DNA from: Pycnococcus provasolii
Taxonomy: Eukaryota > Chlorophyta > Pseudoscourfieldiophyceae > Pseudoscourfieldiales > Pycnococcaceae
Reading direction: 5' to 3'
NCBI GenBank assembly: GCA_938743325.2
Contig: OW568879.1
Span: forward strand, 124,001-188,000
Length of the DNA: 64,000 nt
Part shown: piece by piece, positions 18,858 to 27,117 of the stretch
How the letters are laid out: each line of letters starts with the position of its first letter
Position numbering within the stretch: the first letter of the stretch is position 1
Position numbers and translations under genes: made by a program
The notes under the pieces: model-generated
What the model was told of the DNA's origin: nothing
Database searches by the model: none
What the model saw: the letters and a program-made list of their open reading frames with translations, nothing else

Positions 18858-19874
18858 ATGCTCGTGAGTAAGCTCGTTGGCAGAAGAGTTGTTGTTAACT
18901 CTGCGTCTTATCTTGGCCAAGTTCAGAAGTCAGGCTGCTTTCTCTCACGATCGCTGCAGGTTAACATCAGGTCGCGCATGCCGCCCTCGCCGCTTGCTTC
19001 CGCACAGCCTTCTGAACAGGCTTCGGCGCCGCCTCCGCCTCCGCCGGAGAATCTCCAGCAAGTGAAGCAGGAAAAACTGACGTTCCACCGACGCGTGCTG
19101 CCAAGCACGTGCGTCGACCTCGTCTCCAAGGATGGACAGAACCTTCTCGTCAAGGCGATGGATGAGGGAAATGCCGAGGCGTTCCTCCCGCTCATCTCGC
19201 AACTAAGCACGCAAAACGAACCGGCGTTCTGCGCGCTCGGAAGCCTGACGACGGCGCTCAATGCGTTGGGACAAGACCCGATGATGACGTGGAAAGGGCC
19301 TTGGAGGTGGTTTGCCGACGAAATGCTAACCTGCTGTCAGCCGTTGGACAAGATCAAAGAGCAAGGCATGACGCTAAGCGATACTGCGTGTTTAGCCATG
19401 TGCAACGGCGTTTCCGTCGATATTTGGCAACCGCCTGCACTGCAGGAGGTGAATGGCACTTGCACTGCTTCCGACGCCTCCGGAGTGGACATCGTGAAGT
19501 CGTGCTGTCAGCCTCCTGCACACAGCGGCGTCATCACACGCCACGACAACGACTCCTTGTCGATAGACCACTTTCGAACGCTTCTCAAAGAGGCTGTGAG
19601 TAGCCAGTGGCACGACAACCCGCACGCACGCAAGGTGATCGTGGCTTCGTACAGCCGCAAGACGCTCGGGCAGACGGGCGACGGGCACTTCAGCCCGCTG
19701 GCGGCGTACAATGCCGCGAGTGACCAGGTTTTGATTTTAGACGTTGCGCGATTCAAGTACAGCCCACACTGGGTATCGGCAAGTCTGCTGTACGACGCGA
19801 TGCGCTTACCGGACAGCGTGACTGGTCGACCTCGAGGCTTGCTCGTGCTGAAACACCGCTGTGCATCGTGCTAG
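18858..19874 (+). CDS. PCS: Phytochelatin synthase (glutathione gamma-glutamylcysteinyltransferase), short form
   Basis: The product has 338 residues. The N-terminus is basic and poor in acids (about 1-45), as in a mitochondrial or plastid presequence. The papain-like catalytic core starts near residue 75. The catalytic triad is Cys125 (in NEPAFCALGSL), His277 (GHFSPL) and Asp295 (LILDVARFKY), matching Cys56/His162/Asp180 of Arabidopsis PCS1; WKGPWRW after the Cys is also typical. The enzyme polymerises glutathione into phytochelatins that bind Cd, Zn and As. About 45 extra residues, including a CC pair, lie between Cys and His, and the protein stops soon after the catalytic core (ending CASC), so the Cys-rich sensor domain of plant PCS is absent. 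Such short forms resemble bacterial and some algal enzymes. Confidence 0.94.
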   Translation: MLVSKLVGRRVVVNSASYLGQVQKSGCFLSRSLQVNIRSRMPPSPLASAQPSEQASAPPPPPPENLQQVKQEKLTFHRRVLPSTCVDLVSKDGQNLLVKAMDEGNAEAFLPLISQLSTQNEPAFCALGSLTTALNALGQDPMMTWKGPWRWFADEMLTCCQPLDKIKEQGMTLSDTACLAMCNGVSVDIWQPPALQEVNGTCTASDASGVDIVKSCCQPPAHSGVITRHDNDSLSIDHFRTLLKEAVSSQWHDNPHARKVIVASYSRKTLGQTGDGHFSPLAAYNAASDQVLILDVARFKYSPHWVSASLLYDAMRLPDSVTGRPRGLLVLKHRCASC

Positions 19875-20112
19875 CTTGGCAAATGTACAGCATATAATCA
19901 TCTCTCTTTAAGAAGCTTGTAATGGAATCATAAACATCGTTAAGGTAGGTCCGTGTGTGCGTGGACGGCCCATCAGGTTATCCCGTCGGTCACGTCGTAG
20001 GCGCCGTTCTCGTGCTAGCGCTGAACATCCTTCCGAGCGGTGACGAGAGCGCAAGGCGATTTTACAGTAAAAGTTAGACTTGATTTCTATTACAACTTGC
20101 TCTATGACTTGT

Positions 20113-21132
20113 TTACACGTCGACGTTTAGTCCGAATGGTCCAAGGACGCCGGCGGGAGGCGCCTGGCCTTCGTGGTTGCTTCCCCAGCACGCGATGCTG
20201 CCGTCGCGTCGAAGCGCCAGCGAGTGAAAGTGGCCCGCGGCGATGGCGACGAAGTCGCCGTCGACGCCGCCGGGAGGTGCCTGGCCGTCGGCGTTGAGTC
20301 CCCAGCACGCGATCCTGCCGTCGCGTCGTAGCGCTAGCGAGTGATAGTCCCCCGCAGCGATCGCGACGAAGTCGCCGTCGACGCCGGCGGGAGGCGCCTG
20401 ACCGTTGTTGTTGCGTCCCCAGCACACGATCCTGCCGTCACGTCGCAGCGCGAGCGAGTGTTGGTAAGCCGCAGCGATTGCGACGAAGTCGCCGTCGACG
20501 CCGTCGGGAGGCGCCTGGCCTTCGCCGTTGTATCCCCAGCATGCGACGCTGCCATCGCGCCGAAGCGCGAGCGAGTGAATAGTACCTGCGGCGACCATGA
20601 CAAAGTCACCTTGTATGCCGTCCGGAGGCGCCTGGCCGTTGGTGTTGCGTCCCAAGCACACGATGCTGCCGTCGCGTCGCAGCGCCACCGAGTGAGCGGC
20701 ACCCGCGGCGATGGCGACGAAGTCACCGTCGACGCCGTCGGGAGGCGCCTGACCGTTGTTGTTGCGTCCCCAGCACGCAATCCTTCCGTCGCGTCGAACC
20801 GCGAGCGAGTGAAGGAAACCCGCGGCGAGTGCGACGAATTCGCCGTCGACGCCGCCGGGAGGCGCCTGGCCTTCGCCGTTCTCTCCCCAGCACGCGATGC
20901 CGCCGTCGCGTCGAACCGCAAGCGAGTGCCAGAAACCCACGGCAATCACTCTCGACGAAAATCGCGCAATGCGAAAACGCTCTTGCTCCCTCGCAATGCG
21001 TCTTTCGCGCTGCCACGGTATGAAGGCGAGGCGGAGGGCTTCGTACGCCAACGCTCCGAGCTCCATAGGGGCGTGTGCAGACATGGCGTTGAGAGGAATG
21101 ACTCGATGTTGTTGTTGTTGTGTACGTCTCAT
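20113..21132 (-). CDS. RCC1-like seven-repeat protein, copy A
   Basis: The product has 339 residues. A conserved N-terminal helix-like block (LGALAYEALRLAFIPWQRER) is followed by seven tandem ~39-residue repeats with the pattern DFVAIAAG--HSLALRRDGRIACWG-N--GQAPP-GVDG, then a short tail ending PFGLNVDV. Seven repeats with HSLAL...WG.N..GQ suggest an RCC1-type seven-bladed propeller, although each blade is shorter than in classical RCC1 (50-60 residues). Some RCC1 proteins are guanine-nucleotide exchange factors for Ran, but this assignment says nothing about the partner. The repeats are very alike at DNA level, which suggests recent tandem expansion. The gene has a close paralog at 25652-26716 in the same orientation, and the two flank the kinase gene. 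Confidence 0.88.
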   Translation of the reverse strand: MRRTQQQQHRVIPLNAMSAHAPMELGALAYEALRLAFIPWQRERRIAREQERFRIARFSSRVIAVGFWHSLAVRRDGGIACWGENGEGQAPPGGVDGEFVALAAGFLHSLAVRRDGRIACWGRNNNGQAPPDGVDGDFVAIAAGAAHSVALRRDGSIVCLGRNTNGQAPPDGIQGDFVMVAAGTIHSLALRRDGSVACWGYNGEGQAPPDGVDGDFVAIAAAYQHSLALRRDGRIVCWGRNNNGQAPPAGVDGDFVAIAAGDYHSLALRRDGRIACWGLNADGQAPPGGVDGDFVAIAAGHFHSLALRRDGSIACWGSNHEGQAPPAGVLGPFGLNVDV

Positions 21133-21600
21133 CAGTCAAATTCTTGAGGTCAATTCTCGGAATATCTTCTCGGAATCCTAAGGGTAAGGTGTAACGTTCG
21201 GGGATGGGGTTCAGAGACCCCCGTTAAAACCCCAACTACTTCATAGCCGGCGGGGGAACGAAGAAAAAGTCGTTGAGCCTCACCGACCCGACCTTTTTAT
21301 CGGTTTCGCGCCCTGGTCAGATTCGAATTCAGTGTTTGTGGACAACGCCTTGGGTGGTAAACTTGATTTTAGAAACGTCCCTTCACCTTCCCCTTTGCTT
21401 TGTGTTTTCTTTGTGTTTCTTTGCGTCGGCCTGCTGCTTCGCCTGCTTCGTCACTCTTCCGTGTGTGTGTGTGGGAGTGAGTGAGGTCGCCTGCTTCGTG
21501 CTCCTGCGGTGTGGTGTGTAGCTGCGTGTGTGTGTGTACATTAGCTGTGCTGTGCTGTGATAATATAGGCAATCCTCAAGCACGCTCATTCATACTAATA
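21133..21600. other. Divergent spacer between RCC1 copy A and kinase
   Basis: This 468-bp spacer has GT-rich stretches and no convincing gene. The first ~60 bp downstream of the RCC1 start match the flank of copy B, so the duplicated unit extends past the coding region. Confidence 0.55.
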
Positions 21601-24600
21601 ATGGCCTCGCTGCCGCCGATGCGTGGTGGTGGTGGTGAAAGTGGGGGTGGTCATCTCGTGAACGTCGTGATTGACCCGTTGGAGATGATGAGCACTCTTG
21701 TTGTGTCTCCTCCTCCTCATTCTGAGCCGATTCTTGTCGACGTCTTCATACAGGCTCAAGTGCAGGAGCAGCAGCAGCAGCAGCTGGAGAATCGTGATGA
21801 TGATGACGACGACGAGAATCAACACGCGCCACCTTCTTCCTCTTCGTCATCAGCTCACGGTCACGTGATGATCGTCGACGTGGGTGCGTCACCCGTTGGC
21901 GTTGTCGCCAACAACAACACTTCTACTTCTTCTGTGCCACCATTGGGCAGCGCATCTCTTCCGCGCCGGTCGTGGTACTCGCCTGTCACTACTACCGACT
22001 CAGATTCACCAGCTGCTCGCACGACGATTTTTTCAGCGCCCACACTCCTCCTGGCGCTGATGGCGACCATGTACTCAAGCATGCTGATTGGCGTGCTCCT
22101 CATGCAACTCACATCAACAACAGCTTTTTCGTCACGACAGCAGCAGCAGCAAGAAGTTCGTTCGTCTTGGATCCAAGTCAAACCTTCTTCTTCTTCAAAC
22201 AACAACTCCTCGACTTGGCAAACGCTCACTGGTGATGATGACAACAACAAAAACAGCATTCACCGACGTCGATCCCTCTTGTCGACAAATCTCGTCGTCT
22301 ACCGCAACGGCGTGCTCAATCCCAGCTGGGAGTCAACATCATTTCTCTCCGTCGTCGACTTCACCTACCGCCTGCCGGACGACACGTCAACTGCCATTCT
22401 CGTCAACGCACAGGCGTTTGGTGCACTATCCGTCGCGACGCCATCAGGCTATTTCTACGCCACGGGAGCAAACAACAACAACGTCACCAGCAACAACTAC
22501 ACCAAGCTTGCATTTCGCATACACGCGCTGTATCCCGAGACTGGAGCGAGACTTGTGCTCAAGCTGGAGGCACGCAGCTCCCTCGATAACAGTTCGCGTC
22601 TCTTCACACCGGGCGTCTCCCTTGCCAACCTGGCAAATCCCCCCGACGTCACGACCGCGGCGCCTCAATCCTCATCATCAACAACCCTCCAGCGTGGCGT
22701 GCTCCCTCTCGACAGGTGGTATGACATTGTCGTTCCTCTCGAGAACCTTGTGCTTGGCAACGCGAACTCTGTGCGTGGAACGGCGTCACTCAACGCGCTG
22801 CGAACGCTCAGCGAGATTCCTGGGCAGCAGCAGCCTCCCACGAACGAAGAGTCCAGCAACAGCCAACTCGTGACATTCGGACGACGGCGGCGGCGGCGAC
22901 ACCTCAGCCAGGAGCAAAACTCCACCGGTGATGCCGGTGTTGCGCTTTGGCTGTGGGACACCATCACCGTGCAGGACGACGCAGGCACGGGTGCCGCCTT
23001 TCTCGTCGACGACATACGCCTGCTTGCCGAGGATGATGGTGGATTGAAAGCCTTGAATCCGTCGCTCGTTCCCGAGTCCGTCGACAGCTCAACCACCACC
23101 GTGGTGCCAGCAGCAACCGAAGCACAGAGGACTCCGCCACTCAGCAGACGTCCTTGGCTCATCGCCGTGATTGTGGGCCTTGCCGCTATGGTGTGCTTTT
23201 TCGTCGTGGGCATCGCGGTTCTCGTTGTGAAGCGACGCGAGGAAACTGGACGTGGGAAGCATACATCCACGGCAGACGAGGTGCGCGGCGCGATGACGGA
23301 ACTTGGGGAGAACATAGGCGACATGTTCGAGGACATGGGAGGAGGCGTGTCGCGCGCTGTACCGCATCCTCGCAGCACGAACAAGGAACGCACGGATAGC
23401 AAGCAGCCACCGGGCTGGTACTCGCCACACGACGAAGTTCCGTACGCCGAACGACGCACGTCACTCAGCCCAGCCACCGGCAGGGCGTGCTGCTTTGCAA
23501 GACATGCAGATTTCAAGAACGTCGACTCGTTCTTGAAGTACGAAACACCCGCCACCGCCGTCGCGCAGCAGACAGCTCACAACAACGACAACAACATGAC
23601 GGATCGCTCGCTCAATTCTGACGAGCGACGGGCACTTGACGAGATTCTTGCGGGCGAGTGGCGTGGTGGTGGCACGAGCATGACCGCGGCGACGACGACG
23701 ACCACGGAACCACGGCGAGACGACGATCGTGTCGAAGATGAGGAACTTCACGAGATCCACGACCAGGCACTCTGGCACCTCGACATCGCCGAGGCGAAGC
23801 GTCGCGATGCGGAGGCTGTCCGCGTCGAGGCGGATCGCGTCGAGTCGGGAGAACAGCTGGCGAGCGTTCGTGCTTCGGTGGACGACGACGACGACGCGGA
23901 GGCGGCAAGCGTGGAGACGGACGACAGCGAGGTGGGCGTCAAGCTTACATTCCGCGAAGCTGCCGTCGACGATGGTTCGCCGCACGCACAGGCGGCTCTG
24001 CTGCGACGGCAATCGGATGCACTTCGTGCGGCAGCGAAGGTGTACGAGAGTGAGGGTGAGAGACTGCTTCAGATTTGGTCTGCACGACTTCAGGATCGGG
24101 ACGGCGATGACGACGACGACGACAACGACGACGGTGAGAATGGCGGTGATGGCAACGATGGTGATCAGCAGCACGAGCAGCGAGTGTCCTCAAAGAGTCA
24201 CGAAAACGCGGCAGCGGTTGTGGGTTCCACAAGAGTGCCATCATCGGCGGAGGTGGAGGCGGCTGCGGCGATGGCTGGTGCACTCGTGTTCACGCGTAAG
24301 TCCACCAACGAGGAGGAGGACGAGGACGAGGCGCAGGATACCCTTGGTCCTCTGCTCAATCAGAAGCGGGCACCTCTCGCGATTGACTTTAAGTCGGAGA
24401 TTGTGCTGGACAATGTCCTCGGCTCTGGCGCGAGCGGCTCGGTGTGGAAAGGACACTACCGTCCTGTTGGCGGTGCGTTTGGTTCACGTCGCGTTTTCGA
24501 GGTTCCCACTGACGTTCCGATCGCGCTGAAGGTGATGCACAGTTCCGCCGGAGGCGTTCTGTCGCCCGCTGACCAGGCAGCATTCGAGGCGGAGGTGAGC

Positions 24601-25395
24601 CTGCTCTCCGCATTGCGACACCCGAACATCGTTCGAAGCTACGGCACTTGCCACGACGACAAGGGGAACAACTGCGTGCTCATCGAGTTTGTGGACGGCC
24701 CGTCGCTGTATAAGGCGCTGCATGAGCAGATCCTGCAGCCTAGCTGGCAGGCGACGCATCGCCTCGCGAAGCAGCTCGCATCTGCGATGCACTACTGCCA
24801 CACGAGAGAACCGTTCGCGGTGGTTCACCGCGACCTGAAGACACACAACATTCTTCTCGACCGTCACACGGGTGACGCGAAAGTTTGTGACTTTGGCATA
24901 GCGCGCCGTCAGGCGCACACGTTCCTGACGACCAAGCACATCCACGCCGGAACGGCGCCGTACATGGCACCCGAGACGTTCAAGGGCGGATCTCGCAGCG
25001 TGAACGAGAAGTGCGACGTGTACTCGTATGGAGTGATTCTGTGGGAATGCTGTGCGGTGGACATTCCGTGGAAGCGCGAGACGGCATTCAGCCCGATGTC
25101 CGTGGTGATGGCGGTTGGCGTGGAGAAACGCCGCCTTCCGCTCGACCCGACGTGGCCTCGCTACCTGCGTCGCATCATCAAGATGTGCTGGCGCCACGAC
25201 CCTCGCGTTCGCGCAAGTTTCGCGGAGATTCTCAGAAGGCTGGACGATGCCGAGGAGAGCGGCGAAACTTCACCTCATCTGCCTTCTGCTGCTCTGGGTG
25301 GTGGCGGTGCTGGTGGTGCACCGCCACCACCCTCGTCCGTCGCATCGACATCCTCCCGCTCCACCACCTTGCGTCGCTTTTCTCTGAGAAGGTGA
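21601..25395 (+). CDS. Receptor-like TKL-type Ser/Thr kinase with two TM segments
   Basis: The product has 1264 residues from ATG 21601; the open frame begins 40 codons earlier at a GTG. An Asp/Gln/Ser-rich N-terminal segment is followed by TM1 (about 148-170), a ~350-residue Thr/Asn-rich ectodomain with a beta-sandwich look (LVVYRNGVLNPSWES onward) and TM2 (about 518-546). A long acidic, low-complexity cytosolic linker leads to a kinase domain (about 928-1220): the glycine loop GSGASGSVWKG, Lys in ALKVMH, HRDLKTHN, CDFGIA and the activation end AGTAPYMAPETF. That set is typical of TKL (Raf/MLK-like) kinases, and the catalytic residues are complete. Two TM segments put the kinase in the cytosol with the ectodomain outside. 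It is not a plant LRR receptor kinase. Ligand and pathway are unknown. Confidence 0.9.
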   Translation: MASLPPMRGGGGESGGGHLVNVVIDPLEMMSTLVVSPPPHSEPILVDVFIQAQVQEQQQQQLENRDDDDDDENQHAPPSSSSSSAHGHVMIVDVGASPVGVVANNNTSTSSVPPLGSASLPRRSWYSPVTTTDSDSPAARTTIFSAPTLLLALMATMYSSMLIGVLLMQLTSTTAFSSRQQQQQEVRSSWIQVKPSSSSNNNSSTWQTLTGDDDNNKNSIHRRRSLLSTNLVVYRNGVLNPSWESTSFLSVVDFTYRLPDDTSTAILVNAQAFGALSVATPSGYFYATGANNNNVTSNNYTKLAFRIHALYPETGARLVLKLEARSSLDNSSRLFTPGVSLANLANPPDVTTAAPQSSSSTTLQRGVLPLDRWYDIVVPLENLVLGNANSVRGTASLNALRTLSEIPGQQQPPTNEESSNSQLVTFGRRRRRRHLSQEQNSTGDAGVALWLWDTITVQDDAGTGAAFLVDDIRLLAEDDGGLKALNPSLVPESVDSSTTTVVPAATEAQRTPPLSRRPWLIAVIVGLAAMVCFFVVGIAVLVVKRREETGRGKHTSTADEVRGAMTELGENIGDMFEDMGGGVSRAVPHPRSTNKERTDSKQPPGWYSPHDEVPYAERRTSLSPATGRACCFARHADFKNVDSFLKYETPATAVAQQTAHNNDNNMTDRSLNSDERRALDEILAGEWRGGGTSMTAATTTTTEPRRDDDRVEDEELHEIHDQALWHLDIAEAKRRDAEAVRVEADRVESGEQLASVRASVDDDDDAEAASVETDDSEVGVKLTFREAAVDDGSPHAQAALLRRQSDALRAAAKVYESEGERLLQIWSARLQDRDGDDDDDDNDDGENGGDGNDGDQQHEQRVSSKSHENAAAVVGSTRVPSSAEVEAAAAMAGALVFTRKSTNEEEDEDEAQDTLGPLLNQKRAPLAIDFKSEIVLDNVLGSGASGSVWKGHYRPVGGAFGSRRVFEVPTDVPIALKVMHSSAGGVLSPADQAAFEAEVSLLSALRHPNIVRSYGTCHDDKGNNCVLIEFVDGPSLYKALHEQILQPSWQATHRLAKQLASAMHYCHTREPFAVVHRDLKTHNILLDRHTGDAKVCDFGIARRQAHTFLTTKHIHAGTAPYMAPETFKGGSRSVNEKCDVYSYGVILWECCAVDIPWKRETAFSPMSVVMAVGVEKRRLPLDPTWPRYLRRIIKMCWRHDPRVRASFAEILRRLDDAEESGETSPHLPSAALGGGGAGGAPPPPSSVASTSSRSTTLRRFSLRR

Positions 25396-25651
25396 GTGAG
25401 TGAGTGATGATGATGACAGCTGTGTGCGTGTGTGTGCGTGCGCGCGTGTGTGTACTACCTCCTATATTTTGGTGTTTTGTGTGAGTAAGTGTGTGGGAAA
25501 TTGTGTGCCAGCGCTTGGTGGTATATACTATGACCACTTTGTTGCATTTTTAGAGTTCATTGTTTTGTAATAAGAAGCTCGTATTCATCCATCCTCCCCA
25601 ATGTCGTCTTTCCAGCCAAAGCACGCGATGCTCCCTTGCTCTATGACTTGT
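25396..25651. other. Convergent spacer with GT repeats
   Basis: The spacer holds a (GT)n-rich stretch near 25425-25455. The 3' end matches the sequence beyond RCC1 copy A, with a shared block of about 50 bp (from about 25635 and from about 20097). No gene is seen. Confidence 0.6.
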
Positions 25652-26716
25652 TTACACGTCGACGTTTAGTCCGAATGGTCCAAGGACGACGGTGGGAGGC
25701 GCTTGGTCGTTGTTGTTGAGTCCCCACTCCGGGTCGTTGATGTTGAGTCCCCAGCAAGCGATGCTGCCGTCGCGTCGAAGCGCGAGTGAGTGAGTCGGAC
25801 CCGCGTCGATCGCGACTAAGTCGCCGTTGATGCCGTCGGGAGGCGCCTGGCCGTGGATGTTGTTGCCCCAACACGCGACCCTGCCGTCGCGTCGTAGCGC
25901 TAGCGAGTGATAATCACCCGCAGCGATCGCGACGAAGTCGCCGTCGACGCCGGCGGGAGGCGCCTGGCCGGAGCGGTTCTGTCCCCAGCACGCGACCCTG
26001 CCGTCGCGTCGCAACGCCAGCGAGTGATTGCCACCCGCAGCGATCGCGACGAAGTCGCCGTCGACGCCGGCGGGAGGTGCTTGGTCGTAGTGGTTGTCTC
26101 CCCAGCACGCGATCCTTCCGTCGCGTCGAACCGCGATCGAGTGCGAGTAACCCGCGGCGAGTGCGAAGAAGTCACCCTCGACGCCGTCGGGAGGCGCCTG
26201 GCCACGATGGTTGCCACGATTGTCCGTGTTGCTTCCCCAACACGCGACCCTGCCGTCGCGTCGCAACGCCAGCGAGTGATTAGTACCTGCGGCGACCGCG
26301 ACGAAGTCGCCGTCGACGCCGTTGGGAGGCGCCTGGTCGGCGCCGTTGTCTCCCCAGCACGCGACATTCCCGTCGCGTCGAAGCGCGAGCGAGTGCGAGT
26401 AACCCGCGGCGATTGCGACGAAGTCACCGTCGACGCCGCCGGGAGGCGCCTGGCCTTCGTCGTTGCTTCCCCAGCACGCGACCCTGCCGTCGCGTCGCAA
26501 CGCCAGCGAATGATAAAGACCTCCGGCAATCTCTCCGCCTGAGAGCCGCGCTAAGCGAATACGTTCTTGCTCCTTCGCAATGCGTCTTTCGCGCTGCCAC
26601 GGTACGAAGACCAGGCGGATCGCTTCGTACGCCAACGCTCCGAGCTCCACAGGGGCGTGTGCTGACATGGCGTTGAGAGGTGACTCGATGTTGTTGTTGT
26701 GTTGTGTACGTCTCAT
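25652..26716 (-). CDS. RCC1-like seven-repeat protein, copy B
   Basis: The product has 354 residues with the same plan as copy A at 20113-21132: the LGALAYEA block, seven repeats of HSLALRRDGRVACWG-type blades, and the tail PFGLNVDV. Two blades carry insertions (a DNRGNHR-type insert in blade 3 and a DPEWGLNN-type insert in blade 7), so the protein is slightly longer. Flanks on both sides also match copy A, which points to a segmental duplication of the whole gene with its ends, now separated by the kinase gene. No frame break is seen, so both copies look expressed or recently so. The function is unknown beyond the RCC1-like fold. Confidence 0.88.
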   Translation of the reverse strand: MRRTQHNNNIESPLNAMSAHAPVELGALAYEAIRLVFVPWQRERRIAKEQERIRLARLSGGEIAGGLYHSLALRRDGRVACWGSNDEGQAPPGGVDGDFVAIAAGYSHSLALRRDGNVACWGDNGADQAPPNGVDGDFVAVAAGTNHSLALRRDGRVACWGSNTDNRGNHRGQAPPDGVEGDFFALAAGYSHSIAVRRDGRIACWGDNHYDQAPPAGVDGDFVAIAAGGNHSLALRRDGRVACWGQNRSGQAPPAGVDGDFVAIAAGDYHSLALRRDGRVACWGNNIHGQAPPDGINGDLVAIDAGPTHSLALRRDGSIACWGLNINDPEWGLNNNDQAPPTVVLGPFGLNVDV

Positions 26717-26923
26717 CAGTCAAATTCTTTGAGGCCAATTCTCCGAATATCTTCTCGGTAACTTTATCCTTGGACTTTCTTGGAATACTTCGGGGTTCTG
26801 CTGTCGGACGCCTCCCACATTTTTCCTCCCCGCAGAAAACTCCTCTGATGAACCTGCCAAGGTTAAAAACAGCTTCACCTGTCCCGCCCGTACATCTACA
26901 TCTCAACACATTTCGGGCAGCAA
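26717..26923. other. Divergent spacer before the fasciclin gene
   Basis: This 207-bp spacer lies between the RCC1 copy B start and the fasciclin gene start. Its first part is homologous to the 5' flank of RCC1 copy A. No gene is seen. Confidence 0.5.
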
Positions 26924-27086
26924 ATGGCGATGAAGATGCGCAAACAGCGCAATGTCGTCATCACGGTGCTCTTGTTGTGCTTGGTGGCGGTAACAACGGC
27001 TAATATCGGCGGTGCTGATGCGCGACGTGGTGGAGGAGCGCGAAGATCTGGTGGTGGTGGCGGGGGCGGGGGTGCTCGCTTTCAAC

Positions 27087-27117
<31 letters not shown>

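Noticed and set aside
20341-26542. Plus-strand repeated frames over the RCC1 genes (DEVAVDAGGRR-type)
   Set aside because: Antisense readings of the tandem blades; the minus strand has the RCC1 pattern.
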